From the NCBI GenBank assembly GCA_011800805.1, contig MPNW01000111.1, positions 25,683 to 89,682 of the forward strand: a DNA stretch of 64,000 bases, read 5' to 3'. Within the stretch, counting starts at the first letter, position 1. Each line of letters opens with the position of its first letter. The position numbers and the translations under genes were made by a program. The notes beneath the pieces are model-generated. The model worked only from the letters and a program-made list of their open reading frames with translations. It was not told the origin of the DNA and did no database searches. Positions 1 to 11,768 of the stretch are shown piece by piece. The DNA is from Hirudo medicinalis (lineage: Eukaryota > Annelida > Clitellata > Hirudinida > Hirudinidae).

Positions 1-124
1 TACCAATGCAAGTTAGTTGCATGATCGTAATCAAGGCTTGACAAATTTATTTTAAATCAGTTCTAAATGTCTTGTGGTTAAAAACTCTGGCATATTCAGA
101 ATACAAGTTATTGGTTGACATTAT

Positions 125-298
125 TTGTATTTAGCCGAATTTTTGTGTACCTCATGTGTCCGAACAGGCGCTTTATAAATGCTCTATCATTTACATAGCA
201 CCACTGTCCAAGGGCTGGGTTGCGAACACACTGCATTATGACTGTTGCCATTGCGGCTGCATGCAGGAATGCAGCCCATTCGACCAACCTGCACTCCC
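125..298 (+). repeat. SINE-like repeat, copy 1 (degenerate)
   Basis: This stretch matches the body of a dispersed element also found at 34078-34369 and 58845-59045, and inverted at 35308-35500. Shared blocks include 'tttagccga' near the start, 'gctgggttgcgaacac', 'cgactgttgc'-like sequence, 'gcatgcaggaa' and 'cattcggccaacctgca'-like sequence at the end. This copy lacks part of the middle. It lies in the intron upstream of the first visible ADAM-like exon, in the same orientation as the gene. Bases 1-124 and 299-465 show nothing else recognisable. Confidence 0.7.
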
Positions 299-465
299 AG
301 CCTATCTATTTCTCTGGCTGTTTTTTTTTTCTATTTAAAGGCAGAATCAATGCTTTTTTGGTTGAAACAACTCTTTTGATATTATGTATGCAGAACTGCA
401 TTAAAGGCTGTTAAGCTACCAATCACAATACGGCAATGCATCAAACAATGTGAACATATTTCCAG

Positions 466-3205
466 AGTTCTCAGCAACCCCAACAATCCTCAGCACCACC
501 TCGTTGAAGATGGAAGTCCTTGTTCCTGGGACTCCATGTGCATCTCAAACAAATGTATTCCAATAGTGGAGGTGGTGACCGGTAGCGTTCATTGTCCTCG
601 TGGGGAAAACAACCTGACCTGCTCGGGAAATGGAGTGAGTGAAAAATAATGGTCGTCATTTCCGTAATTTTGTCGCGACATAATTATCGACTTCGTGTCA
701 ATTTATTTTGTCAATGTCCACGACCTTGATTGTTTGCAATTATTGAAAATGTGTGAACTTTTAACTTATTTGGTGCAAATGGTATGCATTGCAATACTTA
801 TTGCATGTTACAGGTGTGTACAGATAAACTGGAATGTTTCTGCAACCGACGATTCTCTGGCCACGATTGCAGCTCACCTGCCAACAAAACCAAAGTGCCT
901 TTGACTCCAGCTGATGAATTTCCTGAAGCTTCCAATGCTGAGGAGGATTCCCAGTCTTACTACAACAGCAGCGCATTCAATAAGACTAATGGAGGTCTGA
1001 ATTATCTCTCGATGGATTGCATCCATTGACAATATCTTTTGCATTTATTCTGGAAAATTAACTTGCTTTGACAACTTTGACATTAATTTCTTGGTTTTCT
1101 TTGAATAATTTTTACTATTTTATAGCACCATTATTTTGCTCAAATTATGTTAAAATTTATTAGTTTTATTTTGTTTTAGTGGATAAAGTTGCTCTTGACA
1201 ACAGCAGAAATGCAGCCAATGCGATATGGCTCCTAGGTGCCATGAGTTGTGTCATTGTTGGTGCATCTGCCATTCTCATTCTTTGCCTTATTTGTTACAG
1301 GTGAGAATCAGTTTTCTATTTACTAATAGTAAAAGTAAAGTATAACAACAACAACAACAACAACATTTCACACTTACATGTAAGGTGATTACTTCCACGA
1401 TGGTCATAATGATTTCTTCAATTTATTTTATGAAGAAAATTTACTTTGCATTACTGCTTATTAGGAGAAAAACTCCAAAGTTGACAAAGAAACAGCAAAT
1501 ATGTCAACTAAGGAACCAATCGCTGATGTGCAAATCAGGTTGTGAGACCAGTTCAAGGGTCAACAGAATCATTTCATTTGGAAGTTTGCCATCCTACAGG
1601 TAAGAAGTCCATATGAGGACATAAGTGGCTTTTTAATTGCCACCAAAAGCCTGCCCTGAGTGGGACCGATGAACTGAGGCAGAGAATATTGCTGCATAAT
1701 ATTAAATCGTTACACGACCAGTACGAGTTATTTTAATAACTTGTTTGGAGCTATAGTATTACTTTAGTTGATGGCTTTATTATATCTTTATGTATTTTAT
1801 ATATTACACTGCATTGTTATTTGACATCAAAATATGAATTTAATTATTAAATTATTGATTCATAAGAGCCGACAAACTGAGAAAAGCCATGAAAGGATCA
1901 AATCACAGCGAGACAGAGAGCGAGAAGAGCAGCAAAAGAAACAGTGCCGAAGTAAACGTCAAAGTAGGAAAAGAGGTAAAGGCCACCTATTTGCCGCTCC
2001 CGGATCCGCCCGACAAGGGCATCCTCAAAAGGCCAGAGAGCAAAGATCAAAGAAGAAATAGAGCCGCAACTCGAGAGGAGGCTGCTGCCAACACGGGAAG
2101 TGATGTCAGCAGTATTCCTGGTGATGCAGCATTATGTGGTAGTGGCATACCAAAGAGGGAAAGGGTTAATGATGGAAAGAAAGTAAGGAACGGAATCGAC
2201 ACGCCCTCTGAAAGTTCATCGATCGGCCAAAATGCAAACCACTCGAGAGATGAATTAAAGTCTGTCAGAAATTCATTGGTGACCATGCCTGACATCCTAC
2301 CAAAAGTACCTGAGCACATCAAGCCAATGGAGGTGAAAGGTAATTTATTTGAAACCAACAAAAGAGACAATTCCAAAATTTTAAGCCAAAACATTTCAAT
2401 AGCAAGTGACTCGAAAGATGAGACTAAAAGTATGGTTGGTGAAAAATTTTCTAAAAGATCAAAGATCGGGAGAAATGTGACCGAGGAATGTTCTTTTGTC
2501 GATGGAACTGGGACCTTGTCCTCCTTCTTATCCACGAGTGATCTCGAAGCTTCTCCTCGCCCAATTGCTCCTGCCCCTTCATTGTGTTCAGAATACTCAC
2601 CACAATCTTTACCCACTTCAAAGGCTGCTCCTGTATCATTCAGTTCCCAGCCACTTGTTATTCCCAGAGCTGAACAGCAAAATAATCTCAAATCTTTTGT
2701 AAAGGATGAAGCATCATCATCATCATCTTCACCAAACTCTTCTTGTTCCACCTTCACTTCGTCGCTTTCAGAGGCCTTAGCCCACGATCCGTCACACATT
2801 TCTGAGATTAATAATAAAATACGAGACGCGTCCTTATTGTCTTCGAGAAGGTCTGCCGATCGAACGACTAAGTGTGCGATAAAGGAAACTGAGAAGCAAA
2901 CCAATCCTGTTGGAGTCTCTGTGTGCAGTCATGGAGAATCGCTGGCATTCTTGAATTCTCGAACTGCTCAGACTTGCGCTTGTCACCATCGAGATGAAAC
3001 GCCAACCTCACTGCCGTTGAAAAGTTGCTGGGACTCGCAGGAGCAGTCGTTCACTAAGTCCACGAATTGTTCCTCACCTCAACATTTAGAAAAACTTGCT
3101 AATAGGAATAGGAATGCCAATGCCGACGTTTTTAAGCCAGATCCCAGGGGGGCCTATACCAAAGCCCCGGGTTCTCCCGGTGCACCCGACGATGATGAAG
3201 ATTGA
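466..3205 (+). CDS. ADAM11/22/23-like membrane protein, 3' part of the gene (5' exons outside the window)
   Basis: Five exons join in phase: 466-634, 814-994, 1180-1300, 1465-1599 and 1867-3205 (stop TGA), giving 647 visible residues. Exon 1 encodes the end of the cysteine-rich region (VEDGSPC, MCISNKC, then CSGNGV). Exon 2 completes an EGF-like module (CTDKLECFCNRRFSGHDCS) and starts a juxtamembrane linker. Exon 3 holds one hydrophobic transmembrane helix ending ILCLICYR. Exon 4 gives a basic segment ending in SFGSLPSYR. The last exon is a long Ser/Lys-rich, probably disordered tail ending in an acidic DDDED. The VEDG(S/T)PC...MC...KC...CSG.GVC pattern is characteristic of the ADAM11/22/23 branch, which in vertebrates is a catalytically dead set of neuronal adhesion receptors; the metalloprotease domain is not in the window, so activity here cannot be judged. 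The cytoplasmic part (about 490 residues) is much longer than in vertebrate relatives, and the C-terminus does not look like the PDZ ligand known from ADAM22. Confidence 0.85.
1343..1364. repeat. (AAC)n microsatellite in an ADAM-like intron
   Basis: A short perfect AAC run lies in the intron between the transmembrane exon and the next exon. It has no coding role. Confidence 0.8.
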
Positions 3206-4670
3206 AGTGAATAATTTCTCAGGAACCGCAATTTGATGAAAATCCTTCCATCACCACGACCCTAACAGTAACTTCCACGTATTATCAATTGTCTTATTGC
3301 TGTTGATAACTGAAAGATGTGATGATGCAACAGTTCTTCTATTTTGTGGAATCGGACGGCAACAACAACAACAGTATTTGTACGAATATGGCTCATTTGT
3401 CTGAGTTGTGATTAGTTTCTTGAACCATCGTAGCTATTGGCAGCTATTATATCTCATGTCGTAAGGTTGCAGCGGGTGCTATGCTAAATGCATTTAGCAT
3501 CCTGTCCAGTCTGTTGTTTTGATTCAATGCAAATTTATTCGAGCATCGGAAAACCTCAGGACGCGAATACTTTATGATTGGCTTCTTTTATTTCGGGTCA
3601 AATCCTTTTGGTCGACTTTGTTTCTTGTGTTTAATGCTAATGGGTTTGTTTGTTTTTGTTTTTAAAATGTGGTTTGCCCCTATGAAGATATCTCTGCTAT
3701 TCATTGTCTTACTCATTGTCTTGTCCTTTGTTACTTTGTATCGAAGGTTTCTCCCTGTTTCATTGACCTTGTTTGATTGTGTACCCAAAAGTATTACTTC
3801 TTCCTTAAGACTGTGTCTCTTGTCTTGTGTTTCTTTGTTCATTTTCTAGATTTCCAGTCAACTGTTACAAGTCCAATACAGAATTAGATTTTGATCTGTA
3901 AAGGTTTGTTAATTGTCATTTCTTTGAATGGTTTTTATTTTAAAATCATGCAAGTTATCCAAAGATCCAATGTCATTCATGCATCAAAGAACGTTTTATT
4001 GGGGCACGATCGGTGAGGGTTCTGGTAATTAATTAATTAATAATAATTGTTAGCAAACTTTGAGAAAAGCTGATGCATTTATTGTCTGTAAAGCAAGCAT
4101 TTTTGGTCCAATTATCGATTTAATTCATTACCGTTGTTATTATTATTGGGCATTATGCTCGGACTCTTAAGATAATTTCTTATTTGATCAGAGAGCAAAC
4201 TGATACATTGGTAAAATTTTTAGTCCCAATCCTATTCTTGCTTTAAAACTGCTTCATTCTGTGATCCAGGGTTCTTTGAAGTTCGTGCTTTTTATTTGCA
4301 GTGGTATGTGTTACAAAGGTTATGGCACTCATCATCATCATCATCATCATCATCATGTTGCTGCTGGTATGATTTTAAATCGTGTTTTGGTTCCTCTTTG
4401 GAAGTTATTTCAGTGGTTATGATATCTTTGCCAAGGTTGCCAAGGTATTTGTAGCTTGGCATTTTTTCTTTCCATTTGGAAGGCCAAAATTTTTGTCAGA
4501 AGTTTACATCCTAAGTGTTCCTTATTGAGTTATTTTCTTTGAATATTTTGCTTCTATTTGCTCATTTGTGTTTTCTCAATCTCATGTTTATAGATGCCAT
4601 GTTTATTTGATGTCAAATAAATTTCATCAAACATCAGCTTTTAAATGACAGAGATTCATTAATAAATACC
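3206..4670 (+). other. Probable 3'UTR of the ADAM-like gene
   Basis: No splice-supported coding sequence is visible after the stop codon. Two AATAAA polyadenylation signals stand at 4616-4621 and 4661-4666, so the transcript probably ends near 4640-4690. A (CAT)n run occupies 4328-4356. The 91-residue open frame near 3574 lies wholly inside this region and looks like chance. Confidence 0.55.
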
Positions 4671-5879
4671 TAGAAATCCTTAAAAACATGTTGCGATCCT
4701 TGCCAGCTTCCGGCTGTGGAGGTGTGAATGATTAAGTCGGAAACCAGGTACCAGAAATTTGAATTATGTTGCAATATTTAAAAATTTGCTGAGGTAAACT
4801 TTAAAAATGCACGCTTTCTAATTTTATTAAATTTGCATTCGAATTAATTAAAGAACTAGATAGAGCGCTTGGATTGGCTAGTCGGTACCGCTGGCGCTCC
4901 GGAAGCGAAAGCTCGTTCCGCGTTTTCTGGGACGTTGTTAAGCCACGGAAAATTGAGTGTTGGAATGGAAATATTGGGTAAGCAAGTTTCATATTTATTT
5001 TTATTATTTGAATACATAGGCTGTAGGGCCCGTTAATCTGTCAACTATCGATTATTAAGCAATTGAGCTCAACTCGTTGCTTGTGTCGATGTTTTGCTTT
5101 ATTTTACTGATGATAGTGGCAGTTAATTCGTGTGGTTCCACAAGCTTAGTGATAGAAGTGTCTTGCATAGAGAAATACGTTAAATTTTGTGTTTTATTTA
5201 AGTTACAGCATTGGACCGTCGGAATTCGAAAGCAAACAAAAACCACTAGAAGCAAGGAACTCTATAAACAAAAAGTTTAACTTGACTGTTTTGCTGACAG
5301 ATGGAGCTAGATTATATCAGGTATGTGGTTGTAGCAGACTGATCCAATCACACGATTTCTGCTATTTCATTTTCTTTCAAATGATGTATGGCTTACATCA
5401 TTTGGAAGATGAGTTTTGGAACGTCTGTAATGACTCTGGATGTAGCTAAAGCAAATACGGGAGGCAGAACAGACCGCTATTAACCTATTATAACGGACGA
5501 CAAACACAAACTTCTGTGCCAAAATAATCGCAAGAAGTTCACCTCAAGAATCGAACGGAAATTACAAATAATTCTAACTAAATAAGAGTTCAGGTGCAGA
5601 ATTTCAGACTCAAAATTCTCACTACAGTTGGACTACTACTACTACTACATGGAGCATGTAGTTCTTTGAAGCACAGCTTGCAACTCGCACATTTGTGAGT
5701 ATCTTATGATAAAAATGTCGGAGGCCGCGGAGGCGGCATCGTGCTGGATTTGGGAGATGAGAGGCCGCAAGATTTGCTAAGATCAACGGGTGTGGCCCAC
5801 CCCCTGAGAACGTAAGGAGTTTGGGCCGAAACGTTCACTCTTCTGATGTTTCCCTGTGGGTGCGCTCCTTGGTAGGAGT
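4671..5879. other. Intergenic; no gene recognised
   Basis: I see no coding exon here. The part around 5780-5879 is GC-richer than its surroundings and carries 'gggccgaaacgttcac', a phrase reminiscent of the termini of Penelope-like or SINE elements. It directly abuts the transposon relic that follows, so it may be another element fragment. That reading is tentative. Confidence 0.4.
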
Positions 5880-6420
5880 TTCTTAGTACTAGTGATGGGT
5901 CAATTAAACTCGTAGCAACAATGTTTTTAGATCCAGGCTTCAAAATTAGTCGAGGTGGCTAGTTTTGCTTTTCCCGATGCTGACTTCTGGCTCTGATGTC
6001 CTCGCGCTCGCACAAAAAGCATGGCATTTTTATGTAGCCTTTCTGCTGATCAAGCAGCTTACAGATAACTTTAAGGTCTCCACAAACCGTCCAGTTACAT
6101 TCTGTGTATCTAATCTTGTTCAAATTGAAGATTTTCGTAGATTTCCTTTAGCCTTGTTTAGTATGCTCCTGGAACGGATCCATATTCATTTCCATTGTGA
6201 AGTAAAACAGCTTTCAAATTAGTTTTAGATGAATCAATAAACAATCGGCATACAGGAACGTTACAGCAAAAAATCAAGTCATCATCTGCTGCAAAATAAG
6301 ATAGAAATTCTTCTTCATGAAGTCGGTACCATGAGTATGTTGTACCTGGAGCCAGTAAATTTCTTGCATTTAATCTCAAACCAAGATGCTCTGCAGTCTT
6401 TTGTCAGTTTCAATTCTCTC
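5880..6420 (-). mobile_element. Degenerate relic of a transposon-associated protein family (minus strand)
   Basis: Read on the minus strand, several frames together resemble one repetitive protein family seen in many animal genomes. From high to low coordinate the recognisable blocks are: LNARNLLAPGTTYSWYR, then CRLFIDSSKTNLKAVLLHNGN, then (another frame) CNWTVCGDLKVICKLL, GYIKMPCFLCERED, and finally KPGSKNIVATSLIDPSL. The order and spacing fit the family, but at least two frameshifts and a stop interrupt it, so it cannot encode an intact protein. The family is usually annotated only as uncharacterised and I cannot name its superfamily with certainty. Confidence 0.65.
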
Positions 6421-7946
6421 AGTCATTGGTTTTTTCCCTTTGCTTCAAAGTCTTAACGATTCAACACAAGTCGACAGACTTTATGCGGAGCCCAATTTGT
6501 CCTGATCTCAAAGTTTTAAGAACAAAATACGTTTTATACGCTTGGTTAACGAAGCCAGTAATGTTATGTCGCTGCTTTTTAATGACGTAACTGCCACATA
6601 TATAGCAGAAGATGTCAACAATATTTTTAAAACCTCTCGAAGCCGTTCAAATTAAAAATTATCTAGTGACATTTACCGCAAGACCATAATTGGACAAATG
6701 AATGCATTTAATCCAAACCGCTTATTTATAGTGTCAAAATTCAGCTGACGTCAGCATGCTCTTTAGAAATTTATGCGCCGGAAATTATAATTCTGGGCAG
6801 CTTCATGTATCTTTTTCAAACAAAAACTTTTTCTATCTGAAAGAGCTGTTTTTGCCTTTTGTACTTTTTGTTCAGAGAGGAATAATTTAGGAAGTATGCA
6901 ATCAAAATGTCCAAATATCCGAGTCTGAAAATAATTTGGCCATGATGGATATCTGAGGTTTTTCAGCTTCAATTATTGTGATCTTCTCTGAAGTTGGTTT
7001 CAACAATGTCAAAAGATCATAACTTAAGATTGAGGCTTTCATCTCTTTAGAAATGACTGGGCTTCGTTATCTACTACCAATTGTTGCAATTAATTTTTGT
7101 GCTGTTCCAAACTTTCAAAACAAGTGACATTGGAACCCCATCTAGTTTTGACTCAATGCAACAGTGGTTTTGTTGGATGTACTTTTGATTTCAGTATTGC
7201 TTATAATTTGTATACTGGGTGATTATTTAACAACATCTTCTAAAATGACAGCCACATTTTAACCTGAAACAAAATTCTAGGGCATATGTTTAAAATTATC
7301 AATGTCAGGATGAAATAAATCACATTTAATTGATAAGTAAGAGGCAGTCTCTAGTGACCCATTGCACTACCATAGATAGTCTTAAGACAAGAGCAGGATC
7401 GTGCATGCGATGCTGTCGTAGTCTACTACTGCAACTCTTATCTCTGTGGCACCAGTAGTGTTTTTGATTTTGGGCAATTTTTTTGCAACTCTGGTTTCGA
7501 GTTTTTAGATTTAAAATCCTGGTTTTCCAGGGTTTCTCTATCCATACCCAAACTTATTTGCTATTAACAGGTAAAGAATTTTTGTGCTACAAGGTACAGA
7601 TAGATTGTAGATGATATAATATTTACTAACCAAAACCTTTTAAAAATAATAGGATATTAAAATTGACCTAGTATGATAAAGGTTATTTTTCAAGATAACT
7701 TAAACAGTACAAAGAGTGCAAGAAAAGAAGACAGGAAAAATACGCTGGGATTACAAAGAAGTATAAGTTACAGACATCTGCTGCTTCCTGAACAATGATT
7801 CGATTGTCAAATAAGGGAATATGAAGTGATAAAAGTGATTTGATAACGAGGTATGATTAGAGTAAATAAATATTGAAAGTTTCACAAAATGCCAAAGGCC
7901 AATTTTATATACCACATACAGACATATATGATAAGGTTAATAGATT
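6421..7946. other. Intergenic; no gene recognised
   Basis: No open frame here has splice support or family resemblance. It lies between two minus-strand transposon relics and may hold further decayed transposon sequence, but I could not recognise any. Confidence 0.4.
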
Positions 7947-8207
7947 TTATTTTCTATAAAACTTCCGTAGCATCATCATTGCACTCAAAGTGTCATCATT
8001 AAGTCGGTTTCTTGGTTTATTTGCAAAGAGGGTCGTTACAGAAAAAGATCTTTCTGCTTCCACTGAAGTTGGCCGAATTGTTGTCAAATATCTGTAAAGT
8101 TTGTCCAAGTCTTCAGGCCTTTTCTTAGTTGCTTGAAACAACTGAATTTCCTTAATTTTCTGAAGCAGTTGATTCCAGATCAACACCACCGCCGCCACAT
8201 TTGTCAT
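7947..8207 (-). mobile_element. hAT-type transposase C-terminal fragment (minus strand)
   Basis: An 86-residue minus-strand frame matches the hAT dimerisation region: KKRPEDLDKLYRYLTTIRPTS, then VEAERSFSVTTLFANKPRNRL and a final leucine-rich MMMLRKFYRK. The 'PTS.EAERSFS....F....R.RL' pattern is diagnostic. The N-terminal BED finger, DDE catalytic residues and terminal inverted repeats were not found around it, so it is a truncated relic. Confidence 0.8.
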
Positions 8208-11200
8208 TTTTTTATTTTAGGTGCACTCTCGGAAACATCTTTATCGTCTATAGGTTGAGCCAAAACTAAAGAGCTCGCAGAATCCGTTCGGGTTTTCTTG
8301 TTCATCCACCTCATCATGAAATTTCTTACATTCACTTATTCGCGTTTTAACATTTTTGTATGTCAAAAATGATATATAATGATATATCATAAATGATACA
8401 TTAATCATGATGTATATTAGCTAGCCCAGTACTATGAAGGAAAGATGATTATCCACAACACTTTATTTATAACAACGACAATACTAAAACATACAATATC
8501 CAGCTGGAGAGTAAGAGTAACTTAGATAATGAGATATAAGGACCGTGCAGTAAGGGCATTTATACTCTTATGATCTCTCTGATAGTTTTTATTTATTTAT
8601 TTATTTATTTGATTAACTAAGATGATTTGGACTCTCTGATAGTCTTGCAGAAGTCTGACCTTTTATCGGACGTTAGATACTTAACATCCCCTGAATTCCT
8701 TGTTGTTCCTTTTGAAAGTATGAGCCTGACATTCGACATCCATAGCAGATGCAATCACCGCTATGATGCCCCAACACATGGAATTTAGTTTCCTGGTTGC
8801 TTAGGGGATGTGAACCCCCTGTTAGCTGATTGTTCTCAAAATTTTTGGGGATGAACACCCCATATGGCACATCTACCTATTCTATTAATTCTCTACAATT
8901 CACCCAAAATAACCTTGCCAAACTCATTCTCCTTGATCCTAGCCTCAGCAGCTCTGAATACCTGATGCAATTTCACTGGTGGCCCATGCATCTTTGCATC
9001 ACCTTCAAAATATCACTCATCATTTATCACACTAGCTATAGCCAACCCACCCTCAACCATCTCAATCACCGCTGCCACATAACTGACCACCTTCGTTCAT
9101 CTTCCGCCATTCACCTATGCCAACCAGCCTGAAGATGATCTCTCTTCAACCGAGTCTTTTTATGTGCTAACAAAAGCGCCTCTCGCACTATTTTGGGTGG
9201 ACTAATTGTTAATTTAACTAAGTGCTCTCCACTTGCCGATGAAATGGCTGGCTATTTGAGTGGATATAGTGCTTGAACAATCGAATCATATGTTGCTGAG
9301 AACATTCATCCATCTCAAGAGTTCCGAAGGACGAGCTAGGTGGCATTTCACTTTTTCCAGAACTCCGTTCAGGTGTTACTCGTTCAGCCGCCTACACTCC
9401 CTCCATTCACCCGATAACTGTCCGGTGATTCAATTCAATCGACAGCACACCTAATAACTCCCGACCACCTGTATTTCGAAATATCTTTTCTCGAATTTCT
9501 CAAAATATGACGTCTGGAGTCGCTCTTCTAACGAATCCTCGCTCAGAAGTTTGAATAGATAAGAATTCAATCACGGAGAGCGAATGAGTCAGAATAACGG
9601 AGAGGAAAGTGTGTTCATGAATTGCGATGCTGTTGATGGGTATAATGAAATGATGATGGTGATGATGATAACGATATCAATGAATAGAGGAATGCAAGCA
9701 TCCAGGGTAATTATAAAATGAACCCATAACTTAAGTTATAGATTTCTTTTTTTAAGTGATTGAAAATTGATTTAGGAATGCTTTTTCGAGGTTTCTCTGC
9801 TCTCTAACATATCCACGTGATCACCACCTGAAACTTGGGTACTAGAGCTGATTCAACCATTCACATTTACATCAGGTCCCTAGTTCCCACCTGGGCAAGG
9901 TCTTTCTCCCTTACAGAAGGAAACTATCACACCAAAATTCTTTTGTTTTTTTTTGAAGCAATTTTAATTAACTATTCATGAACTTTTCCGTAATGTCGCC
10001 CCATTTATCCCCTCACCTTTCGTTATCTCGTCAACTCAGGTTTCGTTGACAAATAGCAGTGTGATGAGTCATGAAATTCTGATTAGTCATCAGGCCCCTC
10101 ACATTTCCCTTTTCACCTTCCCTTACGTAGCTGTTTCCAAGTACAGCGGGCATGTTCATATATTATCTTAAACGGCAGTTTGGTCGGATCTTCTCTCCAG
10201 CTTTTGAAACTTATTACTCTGCGGACTTTTATTATTCACAAGTGTAAATAATCTCGCGCTTTAGCTATTTCTGCAAAACATTTGATGCACTTCATTGGGA
10301 GCTATTGCGTCAATAGTCAGGTCATAAGATGGGGGAAAATAATTAAACACTAATTAAAAATCAATCCTTGGACGAAACTCGGATACTTAATCTCAGCTGG
10401 ATAATTCTGCAACTGGGGATTTGTGGCTAACAACGGCAAGTTGTCTTATTTATAATAATAGAAAGTGTTCATTTTAATAGTATTATTTTAACCTAATCAT
10501 GCCTATGGAAATCGTAGGAAATGAGCTAATCTTGAGGATGCAAGCATTCATTGAAAATATTTGCCTTAAAAAGCGAACAAATCCGAAAACCGATTATTTC
10601 AAAATGAAAATAGTAATAATTAAGCCAGGATATTAGGAAATTTAAAAAATAAAACACTCCTTCGTCAGCTGTTTGTTTTGTACATCTATAGCTATCTCAA
10701 TCGCTATTGGACGCCGGTTAGATCATGCTCTATTTTCGTAGCGTTTCCATTTTTAGCTCGAAAACTTATAATTTTTGAGTTTATCTTTTTAAAATTGGAC
10801 AAGTACAAGATAAGCTGAGGTCACGGCAAACTGTAGCACGAGATTGTAACAAATGAAATGATGGACACGCGATTTTTAAACTCAAAATTTCAGTATTCTC
10901 GTTGAAATACACCTTGCATTCATATCGTCACGGAATATTATGCGGACTAGCAAGCATCCCAAACATTGGATTTGAGAACGGTTGACAAAATATTGCTGTT
11001 ACGGATTCTTTAGTTACCTAGTTGTGTGAAAAATTGTCCGCAAGAAGTTTAGTCTATTTATTTGCTTATTTAATCTGGAACAGATTAGAGCCGCCACTCA
11101 GATCGAAATACTTAAAATTAATAACTGGTACGTCTTCATTTATTTGTTTCTAGTTTATGCAATTATTGAAATAATTGGAACTGGGTTTACTGCAGTAGAG

Positions 11201-11768
11201 ATATTGTTGTCAGGTGAATCTCATTAGCAGTTTGACTTTGCAATTGCTATTAATGCAAAGGATAGTGTGAGTACTGATATGAAAGCAATGTCAATATTCA
11301 AATCGACAATGTTACTTTATTGCAAGTTTTGACTTTAGCAAAATAATGGAATTCGGTAAAATTATACTTCATTTAATAAAATTTATATGAATTTTTTTTT
11401 AAAGGAAGAGCACTTTGAATACTTGAAAATGAAACTGCACTTCAACTCTTACCTCACTAACCTTCAGAAACTGCTATGAACACAATTCAAGGCTTTACTA
11501 AATGCTGTGAACATCTTCGCTCAAAAGAAAGATAGTTTGTCATAAAAAGGGGCATGACATTTTAGCACGTCCACGAATGCTCATTAATTTCTAATACAAC
11601 AATTGTCTCTTGTGCGAACCTCATATTAAAGAGAGAGGTCGAAGGAAATGTGATGACGAGGCAGGACACGCCCATGCCTGGAAATTTTGGCAGTAACTCC
11701 GTCAAAGACGCCGGCGTGGTAAATTAGGTGCCAGGAAAGAATATTCACACCTCGCTCATTTGTGCAAG
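8208..11768. other. Intergenic region and upstream/5'UTR region of the DUSP gene
   Basis: No protein-coding exon was recognised. Two short motifs recur elsewhere in the window: 'ctcaaaatttttggggatgaacacccc' at about 8835-8861 resembles 37368-37392, and 'cctgaagatgatctctcttca' at about 9128-9148 resembles 22997-23020. A TTTA-rich run lies near 8590-8610. The last 150 bases or so before 11769 are a plausible 5'UTR, but no promoter element is clear. Confidence 0.4.

Noticed and set aside
2047..2904. 285-codon minus-strand open frame
   Set aside because: It is the antisense shadow of the ADAM-like last exon; the composition mirrors serine codons and there is no family resemblance.
3574..3849. 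91-codon hydrophobic frame in the ADAM-like 3'UTR
   Set aside because: T-rich DNA gives Phe/Leu/Val-rich frames by chance; there is no splice site or known family.
5077..5449. Overlapping small frames starting near 5077 and 5189, one with a signal-peptide-like start
   Set aside because: Hydrophobic starts are common in AT-rich sequence; no continuation exon, family or upstream signal was found.
9584..9718. ATG-started 44-codon frame that could be an alternative first exon of the phosphatase gene
   Set aside because: The protein (MSQNNGEESVF...) does not resemble DUSP N-termini, while the exon at 11769 fits in phase and sequence.
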